Positions 44,264 to 53,973 of a stretch of DNA of 63,615 bases are shown here, in pieces. Source of the DNA: Arthrobacter rhombi (GTDB lineage Bacteria; Actinomycetota; Actinomycetes; Actinomycetales; Micrococcaceae). Position numbers and translations under genes: made by a program. Within the stretch, counting starts at the first letter, position 1. Each line of letters begins with the position of its first letter. Under the pieces are notes generated by a model. The model saw only the letters and a program-made list of their open reading frames with translations. It did not search any database and had not been told where the DNA came from. The stretch lies in assembly GCF_900163545.1 (NCBI RefSeq), contig NZ_FUHW01000053.1, positions 1 to 63,615 of the forward strand, in the 5' to 3' direction.

Positions 44264-44845
44264 GTGCTGATATCTGACCGCGACATCCGGACCGAACTGG
44301 ACAGCGGGCGCATCGGGCTGGACCCGTATGAGCCCGAGATGATCCAGCCCGCTAGCGTCGACGTCCGCCTGGACCGTTATTTCAGGCTTTTCGACAACCA
44401 CAAATATGCCCATATCGATCCCTCACAAGACCAGCCGGAGCTGACTCGTCTGGTGGAGGTTGATCCTACCGAGGCCTTCGTCCTGCACCCGGGAGAGTTC
44501 GTTCTCGGCTCCACCTACGAACGGGTCACCCTGCCCGACGACGTCGCCGCCCGGCTCGAAGGGAAGTCATCGTTGGGCCGGCTGGGACTGCTGACACACT
44601 CCACGGCCGGCTTCATCGATCCCGGATTTTCGGGGCATGTGACGTTGGAGCTCTCGAATATGGCGACCCTGCCGATCAAGCTGTGGCCGGGATCGAAGAT
44701 CGGCCAACTCTGCTTCTTCAAACTCACCTCGCCGACGGAGCACCCCTACGGTTCCGGCCCCTACGGGAACCGTTACCAGGGCCAACGTGGTCCGACGGCC
44801 TCGCGGAGCCACTTGAACTTCCACCGCACCGACCTGCAGCCCTGA
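44264..44845 (+). CDS. dcd: dCTP deaminase
   Basis: A 193-aa enzyme that converts dCTP to dUTP for thymidylate synthesis. Hallmarks are '[20 protein letters not shown]' at the N-terminus, '[21 protein letters not shown]' with the catalytic Glu in '[12 protein letters not shown]', and the C-terminal '[19 protein letters not shown]'. GTG 44264 is preferred to TTG 44255 because the family begins at (M)LISD; GGGAA lies 3 nt before it. The actinobacterial forms can also hydrolyse dUTP, so bifunctional activity is possible. Confidence 0.96.
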   Translation: MLISDRDIRTELDSGRIGLDPYEPEMIQPASVDVRLDRYFRLFDNHKYAHIDPSQDQPELTRLVEVDPTEAFVLHPGEFVLGSTYERVTLPDDVAARLEGKSSLGRLGLLTHSTAGFIDPGFSGHVTLELSNMATLPIKLWPGSKIGQLCFFKLTSPTEHPYGSGPYGNRYQGQRGPTASRSHLNFHRTDLQP

Positions 44846-44851
44846 ACCCGG

Positions 44852-45619
44852 TCAGCCACGACCCGTGAACGGCATGCCGGTGGCCGTGATGACGAGTGAA
44901 TCGACGGTGACGTCCAAGGGAAGGTCGGCTAATTGCCGCACCGCGCGGGCTGCATGTTGGACATCGAAAACCGGTTCGACCTGGGTGCTGCCATCCGCTT
45001 GAAGGGTCCCGGTGGTGAATCCGACCGTTAGCTCCGTCGCGGTATTACCGATATCGATTTGCGAGGCAGTGACCCGTGCGCTGCGACCATCGAGGGCGAT
45101 GGACTTCGTCAGCCCCGTGATGGCATGTTTTGTCGTCGTGTAGGCCACTGATTGCGGGCGGGGCGCGTGGGCGGAAATCGACCCGTTGTTGATGATCCTG
45201 CCGCCCTGCGGGTCTTGGGCCTTCATGGTCCTGACCGCCGCCGCGGCACACAGCATGCTGCCGGTTAGATTCACGGCCACCACATCGTTCCAGTCGGAAA
45301 CCGAGATCTCGTCGACCGAGGCGCGTGGACCAAAGGTTCCCGCGTTATTGAACAGGACGTCCACCCGGTTCCAGTCTGTGACGACCGTGGAGAACAGGGC
45401 GTCGACTTGCCGGGGGTCGGTGATGTCCGTCGGAACGACCAGGGCTCCTTCATGGGCCTGTGCCGTCTGTTCCAGGGCATCGGCGCGTCGTCCGGCCAAG
45501 GCCACATGCCAGCCGGTGTCCAGGAGTTCGCGGGCCACGGCCCGGCCGATCCCCGAGCCGGCTCCAGTGACGACGGCAACCCGGAGGGCCGTTTCCGGGG
45601 TGCTGGATGAGGCGGTCAT
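44852..45619 (-). CDS. Short-chain dehydrogenase/reductase
   Basis: A 255-aa NAD(P)-dependent Rossmann oxidoreductase. The cofactor motif TGAGSGIG is at 18-25, 'VLFNNAGTFGP' is the NNAG block, and the catalytic Tyr/Lys are in 'VAYTTTKHAITG' with the Ser in 'NNGSISAHA'. An Arg after the second strand ('LAGRRADALEQ') favours NADP. Its ATG overlaps the stop of the MFS gene by 4 nt. It is transcribed with that transporter; the substrate is unknown. Confidence 0.9.
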   Translation of the reverse strand: MTASSSTPETALRVAVVTGAGSGIGRAVARELLDTGWHVALAGRRADALEQTAQAHEGALVVPTDITDPRQVDALFSTVVTDWNRVDVLFNNAGTFGPRASVDEISVSDWNDVVAVNLTGSMLCAAAAVRTMKAQDPQGGRIINNGSISAHAPRPQSVAYTTTKHAITGLTKSIALDGRSARVTASQIDIGNTATELTVGFTTGTLQADGSTQVEPVFDVQHAARAVRQLADLPLDVTVDSLVITATGMPFTGRG

Positions 45620-46959
45620 GCGTTCTCCTGAGGGGTCGAATGATTGGGTTTGCGCACCGGCAACAGCAGGAACAATCCGATCAGCAGAACCAGCATGATG
45701 CCCAGGATGCCATAGCGTTGCGCCCCGCCGGCGGGGACGTGGCTCGTGGCCAAGACGATGGCCAAAGTGAAGAAGCCCGGCGCGAGGAAGGACACCGCAC
45801 GACCCGTGGTGGCGTAGAGGCCGAAGAGCTCACCTTCGTGACCTTCGGCGGCCAACCGGGCCAGGAACGCGCGGGAGGAGGCTTGCGCGGGGCCGACGAA
45901 CAGGGTCAACAGCAGGCCGAAGATCCAGAAGCCGGTGGCGTCGGGGGAGAGGAATACCCCTCCGGCGGCGATGAGCAGGCCCACCAGCGAACCGAGGATG
46001 ACCGCCTTGGGGCCGATCTTGTCGTCGAGTACACCGCCGACCAGGGCGCCTGCGGCAGCCACGAGGTTGCCGACGATGGCGAAGACGATCACTTCGGAGA
46101 GCTCGAAGCCGAAGGTCCCTGCGGCGATCACACCACCGAAGGCGAAGACGGCGGCCAGTCCATCACGGAACACTGCTGAAGCGATGAGGAAGAAGACCGT
46201 GTTCCGCTCGGTGCGCCAGAGCGAGGCGACGTTTCGGCCCAGCTGCCGATAGGACTCCAAGATGCTGACCTTGGCCATCTTCTGCCGACGGGAGATCTCG
46301 GGGACGGCGAAGAGCACCGGCAGCCCGAAACCGAAGAACCAGAGAGCTGAGAAGACAGCGACGAGCCGGATGTTCAGGGCATTGTCGGTGCTTGCACCCG
46401 ACCAGTCGAGCACGGGTTGAACGAAGAGGAACAACACCAGGGACAGGGCCAGGATGCCGCCGACGTACCCCATGCCCCAACCAAAGCCCGAGATTTTGCC
46501 GATGGTCTTGGGGGTGGAGATCTGCGGGAGCATGGCGTTGTAGTTGACGCCAGCAACTTCGGAAAAAATGCTGGCAGCCGCAATGAGGCTGACCCCCAGG
46601 ATCAGGAAACGAGGATCGGGGAACACAAAGAAGGCGGCCGCGGTCGCCAGGGCCACCAAGGCCGTGTTCACTCCCAGCCAGAAACGGCGGCGGCCGCCCG
46701 CGTCCGAACGTTGACCGGTCACCGGGGCCAACAGGGCGATCGTGAAACCGGCGATGGTCAGGGCCAAGGACAGTGCTGCGGTGTTGGAGTCTGTATTGCC
46801 GAAGGCTGAACTGGTCAGGTAGACGGTGAAGACGAAGGTGGTCATCACCGCGTTGATTGCCGAGGCGCCCCAGTCCCAAGAGGCCCAGGCAATGACCTGC
46901 TTGGAGATGGTTCGTGCTCCGCGCTCGGGTAGCGCCGTGGGCGTGGCGTTCGGGCTCAT
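45616..46959 (-). CDS. MFS transporter, UMF1/Atg22-like
   Basis: A 447-aa carrier with about 11-12 membrane helices. The N-terminal 'VIAWASWDWGASAINAVMTT' and 'LAPVTGQRSDAGGRRRFWLG' segments, then 'NYNAMLPQISTPKTIGKISG' and 'GWGMGYVGGILAL', are typical of the UMF1/Atg22-like group, which in yeast exports amino acids from the vacuole. The bacterial substrate is unknown. AGGA lies directly before ATG 46959. It heads a two-gene unit with the SDR and is divergent from the mrp operon. Confidence 0.9.
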   Translation of the reverse strand: MSPNATPTALPERGARTISKQVIAWASWDWGASAINAVMTTFVFTVYLTSSAFGNTDSNTAALSLALTIAGFTIALLAPVTGQRSDAGGRRRFWLGVNTALVALATAAAFFVFPDPRFLILGVSLIAAASIFSEVAGVNYNAMLPQISTPKTIGKISGFGWGMGYVGGILALSLVLFLFVQPVLDWSGASTDNALNIRLVAVFSALWFFGFGLPVLFAVPEISRRQKMAKVSILESYRQLGRNVASLWRTERNTVFFLIASAVFRDGLAAVFAFGGVIAAGTFGFELSEVIVFAIVGNLVAAAGALVGGVLDDKIGPKAVILGSLVGLLIAAGGVFLSPDATGFWIFGLLLTLFVGPAQASSRAFLARLAAEGHEGELFGLYATTGRAVSFLAPGFFTLAIVLATSHVPAGGAQRYGILGIMLVLLIGLFLLLPVRKPNHSTPQENA

Positions 46960-46969
46960 TCCTGAAGCG

Positions 46970-47060
46970 TAACGCCCTGCGCGAAATTACCTGTCTATTA
47001 AGGTGTTTTCTACGGAATCGGATTGATGAACTGTTAAACTAAATTAATTACCTGACCGAG
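46970..47060. promoter_or_regulatory. AT-rich divergent promoter region
   Basis: This 90-bp stretch between the UMF1-like gene and mrpA is one of the most AT-rich segments in the window. It includes TTGATG (47023-47028), TAAACT (47035-47040) and TTAATTAATTA-like sequence around 47040-47050. These could be promoter elements for both directions. The spacing of TTGATG to TAAACT is too short for one sigma70 promoter, so exact boxes are not assigned. Confidence 0.4.
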
Positions 47061-47110
47061 TGCTGCAGTGTCGAACCATGCGTGGCCCAGAACCCCCTCA
47101 GGAGAACATC

Positions 47111-50101
47111 GTGGCCGTGGTCCTCATCTCACTTTTTGTGGTGAGCGCCGTCGCCCCGCTTTTGTTCCGCCGCTTCGGCCGTGCTTCGTTCTATCTGCTC
47201 GGCGCCGTACCCGCCGTCGCGTTCGTGTGGCTACTGGCCAACTTCGACTCCTTCATCTCAGCCGACCAGTCGGCCCCCGCGGGGGGCCCGAATGCGCCAC
47301 CGGGCCTCGTGCTCCACTGGATCCCCGTGTTGCAGCTGGACCTGGCCTTCAGAATGGACGCGTTGGCAGCGATCCTGAGCCTGTTGATTCTGGGTGTCGG
47401 GGCACTCGTGTTGTTCTACTGCGCGCGGTACTTCAAGAGCGAGGATGCCAACATCGGACCCTTCGGGGCCCAACTGCTGGCCTTTGCCGGTGCCATGTTC
47501 GGGCTGGTGATCGCCGACGATCTGATCCTGCTGTTCATCTTCTGGGAAATCACGACGATCCTGTCCTACCTGCTCGTGGGCTTCGCCCGGACGCGGATCT
47601 TCGCCCGCCGGTCAGCCCTGCAAGCGCTGCTGGTCACCACCTTCGGCGGATTGGCGATGCTGCTGGGCCTAGTGATGATCGGCCAGAGCGCCGGCACCTA
47701 CCGGCTCTCCGAAATCATGGCCATGGCCCCGGAACTGGCCTCGCGTGGAACCCTCATCGATATTGCGATCGCCCTGATACTGCTCGGCGCCGTGAGCAAG
47801 TCGGCGCTGGTGCCCTTCCACTTCTGGCTGCCCGGTGCCATGGCCGCACCGACCCCGGTTTCCGCCTACCTCCATGCGGCAGCCATGGTGAAGGCGGGGG
47901 TCTACCTCGTGGCCCGTCTGGCCCCCGGGTTCTCCGGGACCACCTACTGGGACGGGCTGGTGATCGGGTTGGGGATGGCCACCATGCTCGTCGGCGGGTG
48001 GAGGGCCCTGCGGCAGACAGATATCAAACTGGTTCTGGCCTACGGGACCGTCTCCCAACTGGGTTTCATCATGCTGGTGGTGGGACAAGGAACAGCAGAT
48101 GCCGCCCTCGCCGGGCTGGCGCTGGTGCTCGCCCACGGGTTCTTCAAGGCGGCACTGTTCCTGATCGTGGGGATCATCGACCACCAAGCAGGAACCCGTG
48201 ACGTGAGACTGCTCTCGGGGCTATGGCGGACCGCCCCGAAACTGTTCGTCGTGGCGGTCATCTCGGCGGCTTCGATGGCCGGCATCCCGCCGCTCTACGG
48301 TTTCGTCGCCAAGGAATCGGTGCTCGAGGTTCTCCTGGCCACGGCCGACAGCGCCGGGGGAATCATCGTGCTGCTCGGGGTGGTGGTGGGCTCCATCTTC
48401 ACCGTCGCCTACAGTGCACGCTTCATTTGGGGCGGATTCGCCTCCAAACCGGGGATGCCGGCCACGGCCTTCAAACCCGTCCCGTGGTCCTTCCTCGCAG
48501 CGCCGGCGGTTTTGACCGCGGCAACCCTGGTGTTCGGGGTCCTCCCGACACCACTGGGTGAGGCCGTGGGAGGATTCGCCTCCCTCTTCCCCGCCTCCGA
48601 CGAGCCGATTCGGCTGGCCCTGTGGCACGGTCTGACCCCGGTACTGGGCCTTTCGGCGGTCATCATCGTCGTTGGCCTGCTGTTGCATCGGTGGCGGTCT
48701 GGGTTCGGTGCCCTGCAGGCCCGGGTCCCGGCACTGCTCGAAGCCGAGCAGATGTATAAGTGGGCCCTGAACGCCGTCGACGAGGTCTCCGTCTGGACGA
48801 CAGGGCGGACGCAGCGCGGTTCGCTGCCGTTCTACCTGGGCGTCATCCTGCTGGTTGCCCTGGTGGTCCCGGCCGTCGCGGGACTGACTAATCAGACACC
48901 GTTGCCGGAGAACATCGTCTGGTTCGACACCCCCGCCCAACTGATCGCCGGACTATGCATGATCGTCGGGGCCCTGGCGGCCATCCGTGCCAATAAGCGC
49001 TTTTTGGCTGTGCTGATGGTCTCCGTCACCGGCTACGGCATGGCCTTCATCTTCGCCCTGCAGGGTGCCCCCGACCTGGCGCTGACCCAGCTGTTGGTGG
49101 AAACGATCGTCCTGGTCGCCATGGTTCTGGCGTTGCGGGTCCTTCCCCCCAGACTCTGGACGTTGAACCCCACGGGGCACCGCACGGCGCGTGCCCTCTT
49201 GGGGGTCGGATTCGGGGTGGCGATGATCGGCATTGCCGCCGCTGCCATGGCCTCACGGACCGCCGACCCGGTGTCATTATCGTTCCCGGAGTTGGCCTAT
49301 TTCGGCGGTGCCGGCAAGAACATCGTCAACGTCACCCTCGTCGACATCCGTGTCTGGGACACCTTCGGGGAGATCACCGTGCTGGCCGTGGCCGCCACCG
49401 GGGTGGCCTCATTGATCTTCGTCCGCGGCCGGGGGGACATTAGACACCGCGTCGGCGAAGCCGAACTGGGATCCGTGGGCCGGACACGCCCCCAACCCGG
49501 AGGCACCCGCGCCGCAGCGGCACTGGCGACCGCCCGGCATTTCGCCCAGTCGGCCAAGGACGCCTGGCTGGTGGCCGGTAAGACGTTGGCCCCCGAACGC
49601 CGTTCCATCATCTTCGAAGTCATCGCCCGGCTGATCTTCCACACGATCATCATCTTCTCCGTCTACCTCCTGCTGGCCGGACACAACTCTCCCGGTGGCG
49701 GCTTCGCCGGCGGGCTGCTGGCCGGACTCGCCCTGACCATCCGCTACCTGGCCGGAGGGCGTTTCGAGCTCGCCGAAGCGACCCCCATCAGCCCCGGCAC
49801 CTTGCTGGGACTCGGGCTGGCCACCTCGGCCCTCTCCGGCGTCGTGCCCCTGGTGTTGGGCGGAGACCTCTTCCAGACAGCCGTCGTGGAATTTGCGTTG
49901 CCGATCTTCGGCGAACAGAAATTCGTCACCTCGACGTTCTTCGATATCGGGGTGTACCTGGTGGTCGTGGGACTGGTGGTGGACGTCCTGCGCAGCCTCG
50001 GTTCGGAAATCGACGAGAAGACCGAGAAACGCGGGCTGCTCTCCGGCGGCGTACGCCGGCCCCGCCGAGCCGCCGTCCAACGGGCCGGGAGCCAACGATG
50101 A
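47111..50101 (+). CDS. mrpA: Na+/H+ antiporter subunit A with fused subunit B domain
   Basis: A 996-aa polytopic protein with over 20 membrane helices. Residues about 1-660 are the NuoL-like MrpA core: 'DLILLFIFWEITTILSYLLV' carries a conserved Glu of the antiporter channel and 'FFKAALFLIVGIIDHQAGTR' a conserved Lys. A C-terminal DUF4040 segment follows ('GAPDLALTQLLVETIVLVAM'), then an MnhB domain from about 830 ('IIFSVYLLLAGHNSPGGGFA'). AGGAG precedes GTG 47111. It overlaps mrpC by 4 nt. A-B fusion replaces a separate mrpB gene. The complex extrudes Na+ at high pH or high salt. Confidence 0.95.
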   Translation: MAVVLISLFVVSAVAPLLFRRFGRASFYLLGAVPAVAFVWLLANFDSFISADQSAPAGGPNAPPGLVLHWIPVLQLDLAFRMDALAAILSLLILGVGALVLFYCARYFKSEDANIGPFGAQLLAFAGAMFGLVIADDLILLFIFWEITTILSYLLVGFARTRIFARRSALQALLVTTFGGLAMLLGLVMIGQSAGTYRLSEIMAMAPELASRGTLIDIAIALILLGAVSKSALVPFHFWLPGAMAAPTPVSAYLHAAAMVKAGVYLVARLAPGFSGTTYWDGLVIGLGMATMLVGGWRALRQTDIKLVLAYGTVSQLGFIMLVVGQGTADAALAGLALVLAHGFFKAALFLIVGIIDHQAGTRDVRLLSGLWRTAPKLFVVAVISAASMAGIPPLYGFVAKESVLEVLLATADSAGGIIVLLGVVVGSIFTVAYSARFIWGGFASKPGMPATAFKPVPWSFLAAPAVLTAATLVFGVLPTPLGEAVGGFASLFPASDEPIRLALWHGLTPVLGLSAVIIVVGLLLHRWRSGFGALQARVPALLEAEQMYKWALNAVDEVSVWTTGRTQRGSLPFYLGVILLVALVVPAVAGLTNQTPLPENIVWFDTPAQLIAGLCMIVGALAAIRANKRFLAVLMVSVTGYGMAFIFALQGAPDLALTQLLVETIVLVAMVLALRVLPPRLWTLNPTGHRTARALLGVGFGVAMIGIAAAAMASRTADPVSLSFPELAYFGGAGKNIVNVTLVDIRVWDTFGEITVLAVAATGVASLIFVRGRGDIRHRVGEAELGSVGRTRPQPGGTRAAAALATARHFAQSAKDAWLVAGKTLAPERRSIIFEVIARLIFHTIIIFSVYLLLAGHNSPGGGFAGGLLAGLALTIRYLAGGRFELAEATPISPGTLLGLGLATSALSGVVPLVLGGDLFQTAVVEFALPIFGEQKFVTSTFFDIGVYLVVVGLVVDVLRSLGSEIDEKTEKRGLLSGGVRRPRRAAVQRAGSQR

Positions 50102-50670
50102 GTGTGAACATGACCCTGCTCATCGTGATGGGTGTGCTCTTCGCGGCAGGGATCTATCTATTGCTCGAGCGCAGTCTGACCCGGGTGCTTTTGGGGATCA
50201 TCCTGGTGGGCAACGGGGTGAACCTGTTGATCTTGGCAGCGGGGGGACGCAGCGGGCTCGCACCCCTCTACGAGGAGGGGACCCCGGCGGAAGACTATGC
50301 CGACCCGCTGCCGCAGGCGCTGATCCTCACCGCGATCGTCATCACCTTCGCGGTCACCGCGTTCCTGCTGGCGATGATCTACCGTTCGTGGGTGATCGCC
50401 CGCCGGGATGAACTCACCGACGACGCCGAGGACCGCCGGGTCGCCTCCCAGGACACCTTCGATTTCGAGGAGGACTCCGAAGTCGCGCTGGAAACCTCCG
50501 AATTCCCGGCAGATATCGACGACGACAACGTTCCGGCCCACGCCGAGGAATCACGCAGGGCCGCTGCCGCCCGACTCGCCGGGGAACGGCTCGCCAGCGA
50601 ACTGCGGCAGGCCTCCTCCGAGGAGAGTGCGGGAACCAATAATAAGCGACGCAACAGGAAGGCCCGCTGA
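50098..50670 (+). CDS. mrpC: Na+/H+ antiporter subunit C, extended
   Basis: A 190-aa NuoK-like subunit with three membrane helices (about 5-22, 30-50 and 78-100). 'LERSLTRVLLGIILVGNGVN' is the family signature, with 'DPLPQALILTAIVITFAVTA' the last helix. Most MrpC proteins are about 115-125 aa; the extra 75 residues form an acidic then Arg-rich cytoplasmic tail. ATG overlaps mrpA's stop (ATGA); the stop overlaps mrpD's start by 1 nt. Confidence 0.94.
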   Translation: MSVNMTLLIVMGVLFAAGIYLLLERSLTRVLLGIILVGNGVNLLILAAGGRSGLAPLYEEGTPAEDYADPLPQALILTAIVITFAVTAFLLAMIYRSWVIARRDELTDDAEDRRVASQDTFDFEEDSEVALETSEFPADIDDDNVPAHAEESRRAAAARLAGERLASELRQASSEESAGTNNKRRNRKAR

Positions 50671-52298
50671 TGGACCACCTGACAGCGATCGACGTCGCAC
50701 CCCTGGCGGTGCTGCTCCCCATTCTGGGTGCGGCCCTGGCCTTCGTGCTGCGACGGCACCCACTGGCCCAACGCACCGCAACGATCGGGACCCTCTGCCT
50801 GACCCTCGCCCTGGAATCCTGGCTCCTGGTCTCGGCCTGGAAGCATGGGGCGCAGGCCGTCATCATCGGTGGGTGGGCTCCACCGTTCGGCATCTCCATG
50901 GTCGTCGACGAGTTCTCCGCATTGATGCTGGTCGTCTCCACAGCGGTCAGCCTCACCGTACTGCTCTATGCCACCGGCCAGGGTATGGCCGACGGGGACG
51001 AGGACGGGCCGATCTCGGTCTTCCATCCCGCCTACCTGATCCTGGTCGCCGGGGTCTCCAACGCCTTCCTTGCCGGTGACCTGTTCAACCTGTATGTGGG
51101 TTTCGAAATCCTGTTGACCGCTTCCTACGTGCTGCTGACCCTGGGCGGGACCACGGCCCGGATCCGGGCCGGCGTCACCTACGTGGTGGTCTCGGTGGTC
51201 TCCTCCATCCTGTTCCTCTTGGCGATCGGGCTGGTCTATGCGGCGACCGGAACCGTGAACATGGCCGATCTGGCCGGGAAACTGGCCGATATCGACCCGG
51301 GGACCCAACAGATCCTCCACGTCATGCTGCTGGTCGCCTTCGGCGTCAAGGCCGCGGTGTTCCCGCTGTCCTTCTGGCTGCCCGACTCCTACCCGACAGC
51401 CCCGGCGCCGGTGACCGCCGTATTCGCCGGACTGCTGACCAAGGTGGGTGTCTATGCGATCATCCGCACCGAAACCCTGCTCTTCCCCGGGGGGCGGTTG
51501 AATACGGCCCTGTTGGTCGTCGCCCTGCTAACCATGCTCGTGGGGATCCTCGGCGCCCTCGCCCAGGCCGATTTCAAACGCATGCTCTCCTTCACACTGA
51601 CCAGCCACATCGGATACATGATGTTCGGGGTGGCCACCGGCAGCGCCGTTGCCCTGGCGGCCACGGTCTACTACGTCGCCCACCACATCATCGTGCAGAC
51701 TTCGCTGTTCCTGGTCGCCGGGCTGATGGAACGACGGGGCGGGACCTCCAACGTGGACCGGCTCGGCTCGCTGGCCAAGCTGTCACCGGTGCTGGCCGTA
51801 CTCTTCTTCATCCCGGCCATGAACCTGGCCGGCATCCCTCCCTTCTCCGGGTTCCTGGGCAAGGTCGGGTTGCTGCGCGGCGGCGTGGACCTGGGCACAC
51901 CGCTGGCCTGGGTGCTGCTGGCCGGGGCGCTGCTGACCTCCCTGCTCACCCTGCTGGCCGTCGCCCGGGTCTGGAACCGGGCGTTCTGGCGCCGCGCCGA
52001 AGACGCCGAGGATGCCGACCCGATCCTGCTCATTGCCGCCGAAGAAGCCCGCCGCCCGGACATCGGGGCGACAGGGGTCAAGACCTTGCCGCACCGCCTC
52101 AGCGGACGGGGGGATGCGGCGGTACTGCCCCCGACCATGGTCTTCGCCACGGGGGTGCTGGTGGCACTGGGCATGGCGTTGACCATCTTCGCCGGCCCGC
52201 TCTTCGACCTGGCCGACCAGGCCTCGCAGCAGATGCTCGAACGCACCCCCTATATTGAGGCAGTTCTCGGCGACTCCCCGGCGGGAGGCGGAAAATGA
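50670..52298 (+). CDS. mrpD: Na+/H+ antiporter subunit D
   Basis: A 542-aa NuoN/M-like antiporter subunit with about 14 helices. 'AGDLFNLYVGFEILLTASYV' carries the conserved channel Glu and 'VAFGVKAAVFPLSFWLPDSY' the conserved Lys and P-x-W-L-P block; 'YVAHHIIVQTSLFLVAGL' has the late His/Lys region. A hydrophilic loop near 445-480 is enlarged and acidic. It begins with A of ATG overlapping mrpC's TGA. Confidence 0.95.
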   Translation: MDHLTAIDVAPLAVLLPILGAALAFVLRRHPLAQRTATIGTLCLTLALESWLLVSAWKHGAQAVIIGGWAPPFGISMVVDEFSALMLVVSTAVSLTVLLYATGQGMADGDEDGPISVFHPAYLILVAGVSNAFLAGDLFNLYVGFEILLTASYVLLTLGGTTARIRAGVTYVVVSVVSSILFLLAIGLVYAATGTVNMADLAGKLADIDPGTQQILHVMLLVAFGVKAAVFPLSFWLPDSYPTAPAPVTAVFAGLLTKVGVYAIIRTETLLFPGGRLNTALLVVALLTMLVGILGALAQADFKRMLSFTLTSHIGYMMFGVATGSAVALAATVYYVAHHIIVQTSLFLVAGLMERRGGTSNVDRLGSLAKLSPVLAVLFFIPAMNLAGIPPFSGFLGKVGLLRGGVDLGTPLAWVLLAGALLTSLLTLLAVARVWNRAFWRRAEDAEDADPILLIAAEEARRPDIGATGVKTLPHRLSGRGDAAVLPPTMVFATGVLVALGMALTIFAGPLFDLADQASQQMLERTPYIEAVLGDSPAGGGK

Positions 52299-52963
52299 GC
52301 CCCCACCGTCATCCCCGCCCCGCCCGCCCCTCGGAACTACTCACCAGTGCCCGCAGCGCCCGGGCCAGAGCACGACGCCGGCGCGCCCGCTTCCTCATCG
52401 AACTTCCCCTCATCATCTGGCTGGTCCTCGTCTGGGGAGCCCTCTGGCGGGACTTCAGCCCGGGGAACCTGATCTTCGGGTTCCTGATCGCCCTGGCAGT
52501 GGTGATGACCTTCAAACTGCCTCCCGTTGAGCTCAGCGGCCGCTTCAACCCCTGGCAGGCCCTGGTGTTCTCGCTGTTGTTCCTGCGCGAAATCGTCAGG
52601 GCGAGCGTCCAGGTGGTACTGGTCGTGCTGCGCCGCGGGCCGAAGGTGCGCAACGCGGTCATCGGTATCCGCATGCGCAGCCAGGAGGACCTGATGGCCA
52701 CGGCCCTGGGGCATGTGCTGACCCTCATCCCGGGTTCGTTCGTCGTGGAAATCGACAGGACAACCTCCACGCTCTACCTTCACGTGTTGGACATCAATAC
52801 GGTGCAGGAGGCCGAAGACTTCCGGCGCCAGGTCAGGGCCATCGAAGCCCGGATCATCCGGATGATGGGCAGCCGGGAGGAACTGGAGGCACTCAATGCC
52901 GAAGGTGCCGACGGGCCCGACGTCGCAGAACGAACGAACCGACCGATGAAGGAGCAACCATGA
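52295..52963 (+). CDS. mrpE: Na+/H+ antiporter subunit E
   Basis: A 222-aa MnhE protein. After an Arg-rich N-terminal extension (1-30) there are two or three membrane helices ('LPLIIWLVLVWGALWRDFSP' onward), and the conserved soluble end reads 'ATALGHVLTLIPGSFVVEID' and 'LYLHVLDINTVQEAEDFRRQ'. It overlaps both neighbours by 4 nt. Confidence 0.94.
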   Translation: MSPHRHPRPARPSELLTSARSARARARRRRARFLIELPLIIWLVLVWGALWRDFSPGNLIFGFLIALAVVMTFKLPPVELSGRFNPWQALVFSLLFLREIVRASVQVVLVVLRRGPKVRNAVIGIRMRSQEDLMATALGHVLTLIPGSFVVEIDRTTSTLYLHVLDINTVQEAEDFRRQVRAIEARIIRMMGSREELEALNAEGADGPDVAERTNRPMKEQP

Positions 52964-53226
52964 TCCTCGTTGCCGCGTGGGTGGCCGGTATCGCCCTGGC
53001 CCTCGGCGCCGTCATGGCCCTGATCCGGCTAGCCAGGGGCCCCTCGATCCTTGATAGGACCCTGGCCCTGGATGTCCTGCTGATCATCATCCTGTGTGGG
53101 CTCTGCGTGGATATGGTCGTGAACCGGCATCTGAACCACATCGTGTTCATCGTCGTCGGTTCCCTGGTGGCCTTCATCGGTTCGGTCACCATCGCGCGCT
53201 ACGTCACCGATCGGAGATCCCCATGA
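52960..53226 (+). CDS. mrpF: Na+/H+ antiporter subunit F
   Basis: An 88-aa three-helix MnhF protein. 'LIRLARGPSILDRTLALDVL' is the family motif (R-x-x-x-G-P-S-x-x-D-R) and 'LVAFIGSVTIARYV' the last helix. The ATG overlaps mrpE's stop and its stop overlaps mrpG's start, 4 nt each. Confidence 0.95.
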   Translation: MILVAAWVAGIALALGAVMALIRLARGPSILDRTLALDVLLIIILCGLCVDMVVNRHLNHIVFIVVGSLVAFIGSVTIARYVTDRRSP

Positions 53227-53621
53227 TCGTGTTTGGCCTCGCCGACGGCGGGACGCTGGACCTCGTCCTGGAATGGATGGTCGCGATCTGCATGATCCTC
53301 GGCGCCCTGCTGTCCGTCGCCGCAGGCATCGGTCTGCTGCGTTTCCCCGACCTCTTTTCCCGCATGCATGCGGCCACCAAGCCGCAAGTCCTCGGATTAT
53401 TCTTGATGCTGCTCTCCGTCGCCCTGCAGATCAGGGCCTGGTCCGCCGTGCCGGTGCTGTTGCTGGCCTGGTTCTTCCAGTTGCTGACCGCACCGGTGAC
53501 AGCACATATGGTCGGCCGTGCCGGGTACCGGACCAGACACCTTAAACAGGAGACGCTGGTCCTCGATGACCTCAATGAAGTGGTCTCCGAGGCCCAGCGT
53601 CGCCTGGACGAAGGTCGCTAA
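53223..53621 (+). CDS. mrpG: Na+/H+ antiporter subunit G
   Basis: A 132-aa three-helix MnhG protein. 'AAGIGLLRFPDLFSRMHAAT' then KP is the family hallmark; 'LTAPVTAHMVGRAGY' follows the last helix. The last 25 residues are charged. ATG 53223 overlaps the mrpF stop. It closes the mrpA(B)CDEFG operon. Confidence 0.95.
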   Translation: MIVFGLADGGTLDLVLEWMVAICMILGALLSVAAGIGLLRFPDLFSRMHAATKPQVLGLFLMLLSVALQIRAWSAVPVLLLAWFFQLLTAPVTAHMVGRAGYRTRHLKQETLVLDDLNEVVSEAQRRLDEGR

Positions 53622-53628
53622 CGAGGGG

Positions 53629-53898
53629 TCAGACCTCGTCGGCCGTGTGGTTGAAACGGGCAATGGCCTTCTGCGTGCCACGGTTGGTCAAAACCTGGAT
53701 CACTGCGGCCACGACTGCGGAGACCACGGCGAACCCGAGGGCATGACGCATCGACGCCTCGGCCTGGGCTTCCTTGTCGTTCGGCTTCGGGGGCTTCTCT
53801 CCGGTGACCTTGTACCAGATGGTGTCCACGAGCTTGCCGCCGACAAAACCGGCGCCGATCGACACGACCGTGCCGACGATCTTCAATAATGCGTTCAC
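53629..53898 (-). CDS. DUF4235 small membrane protein
   Basis: An 89-aa protein with two membrane segments (about 5-25 and 54-72) separated by a lysine/proline-rich loop. 'GKLVDTIWYKVTGEKPPKPN' is the DUF4235 hallmark. Start GTG 53898, with GGGAG about 8 nt upstream. Function unknown; common in actinobacteria. It is convergent with mrpG. Confidence 0.88.
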   Translation of the reverse strand: MNALLKIVGTVVSIGAGFVGGKLVDTIWYKVTGEKPPKPNDKEAQAEASMRHALGFAVVSAVVAAVIQVLTNRGTQKAIARFNHTADEV

Positions 53899-53973
53899 GA
53901 ACGATTCTCCCGTCGGTAGGTGATTACCTGCCCAGCATAACGCGCTGTAGACTGGGCCCCACTGAATGACCTA

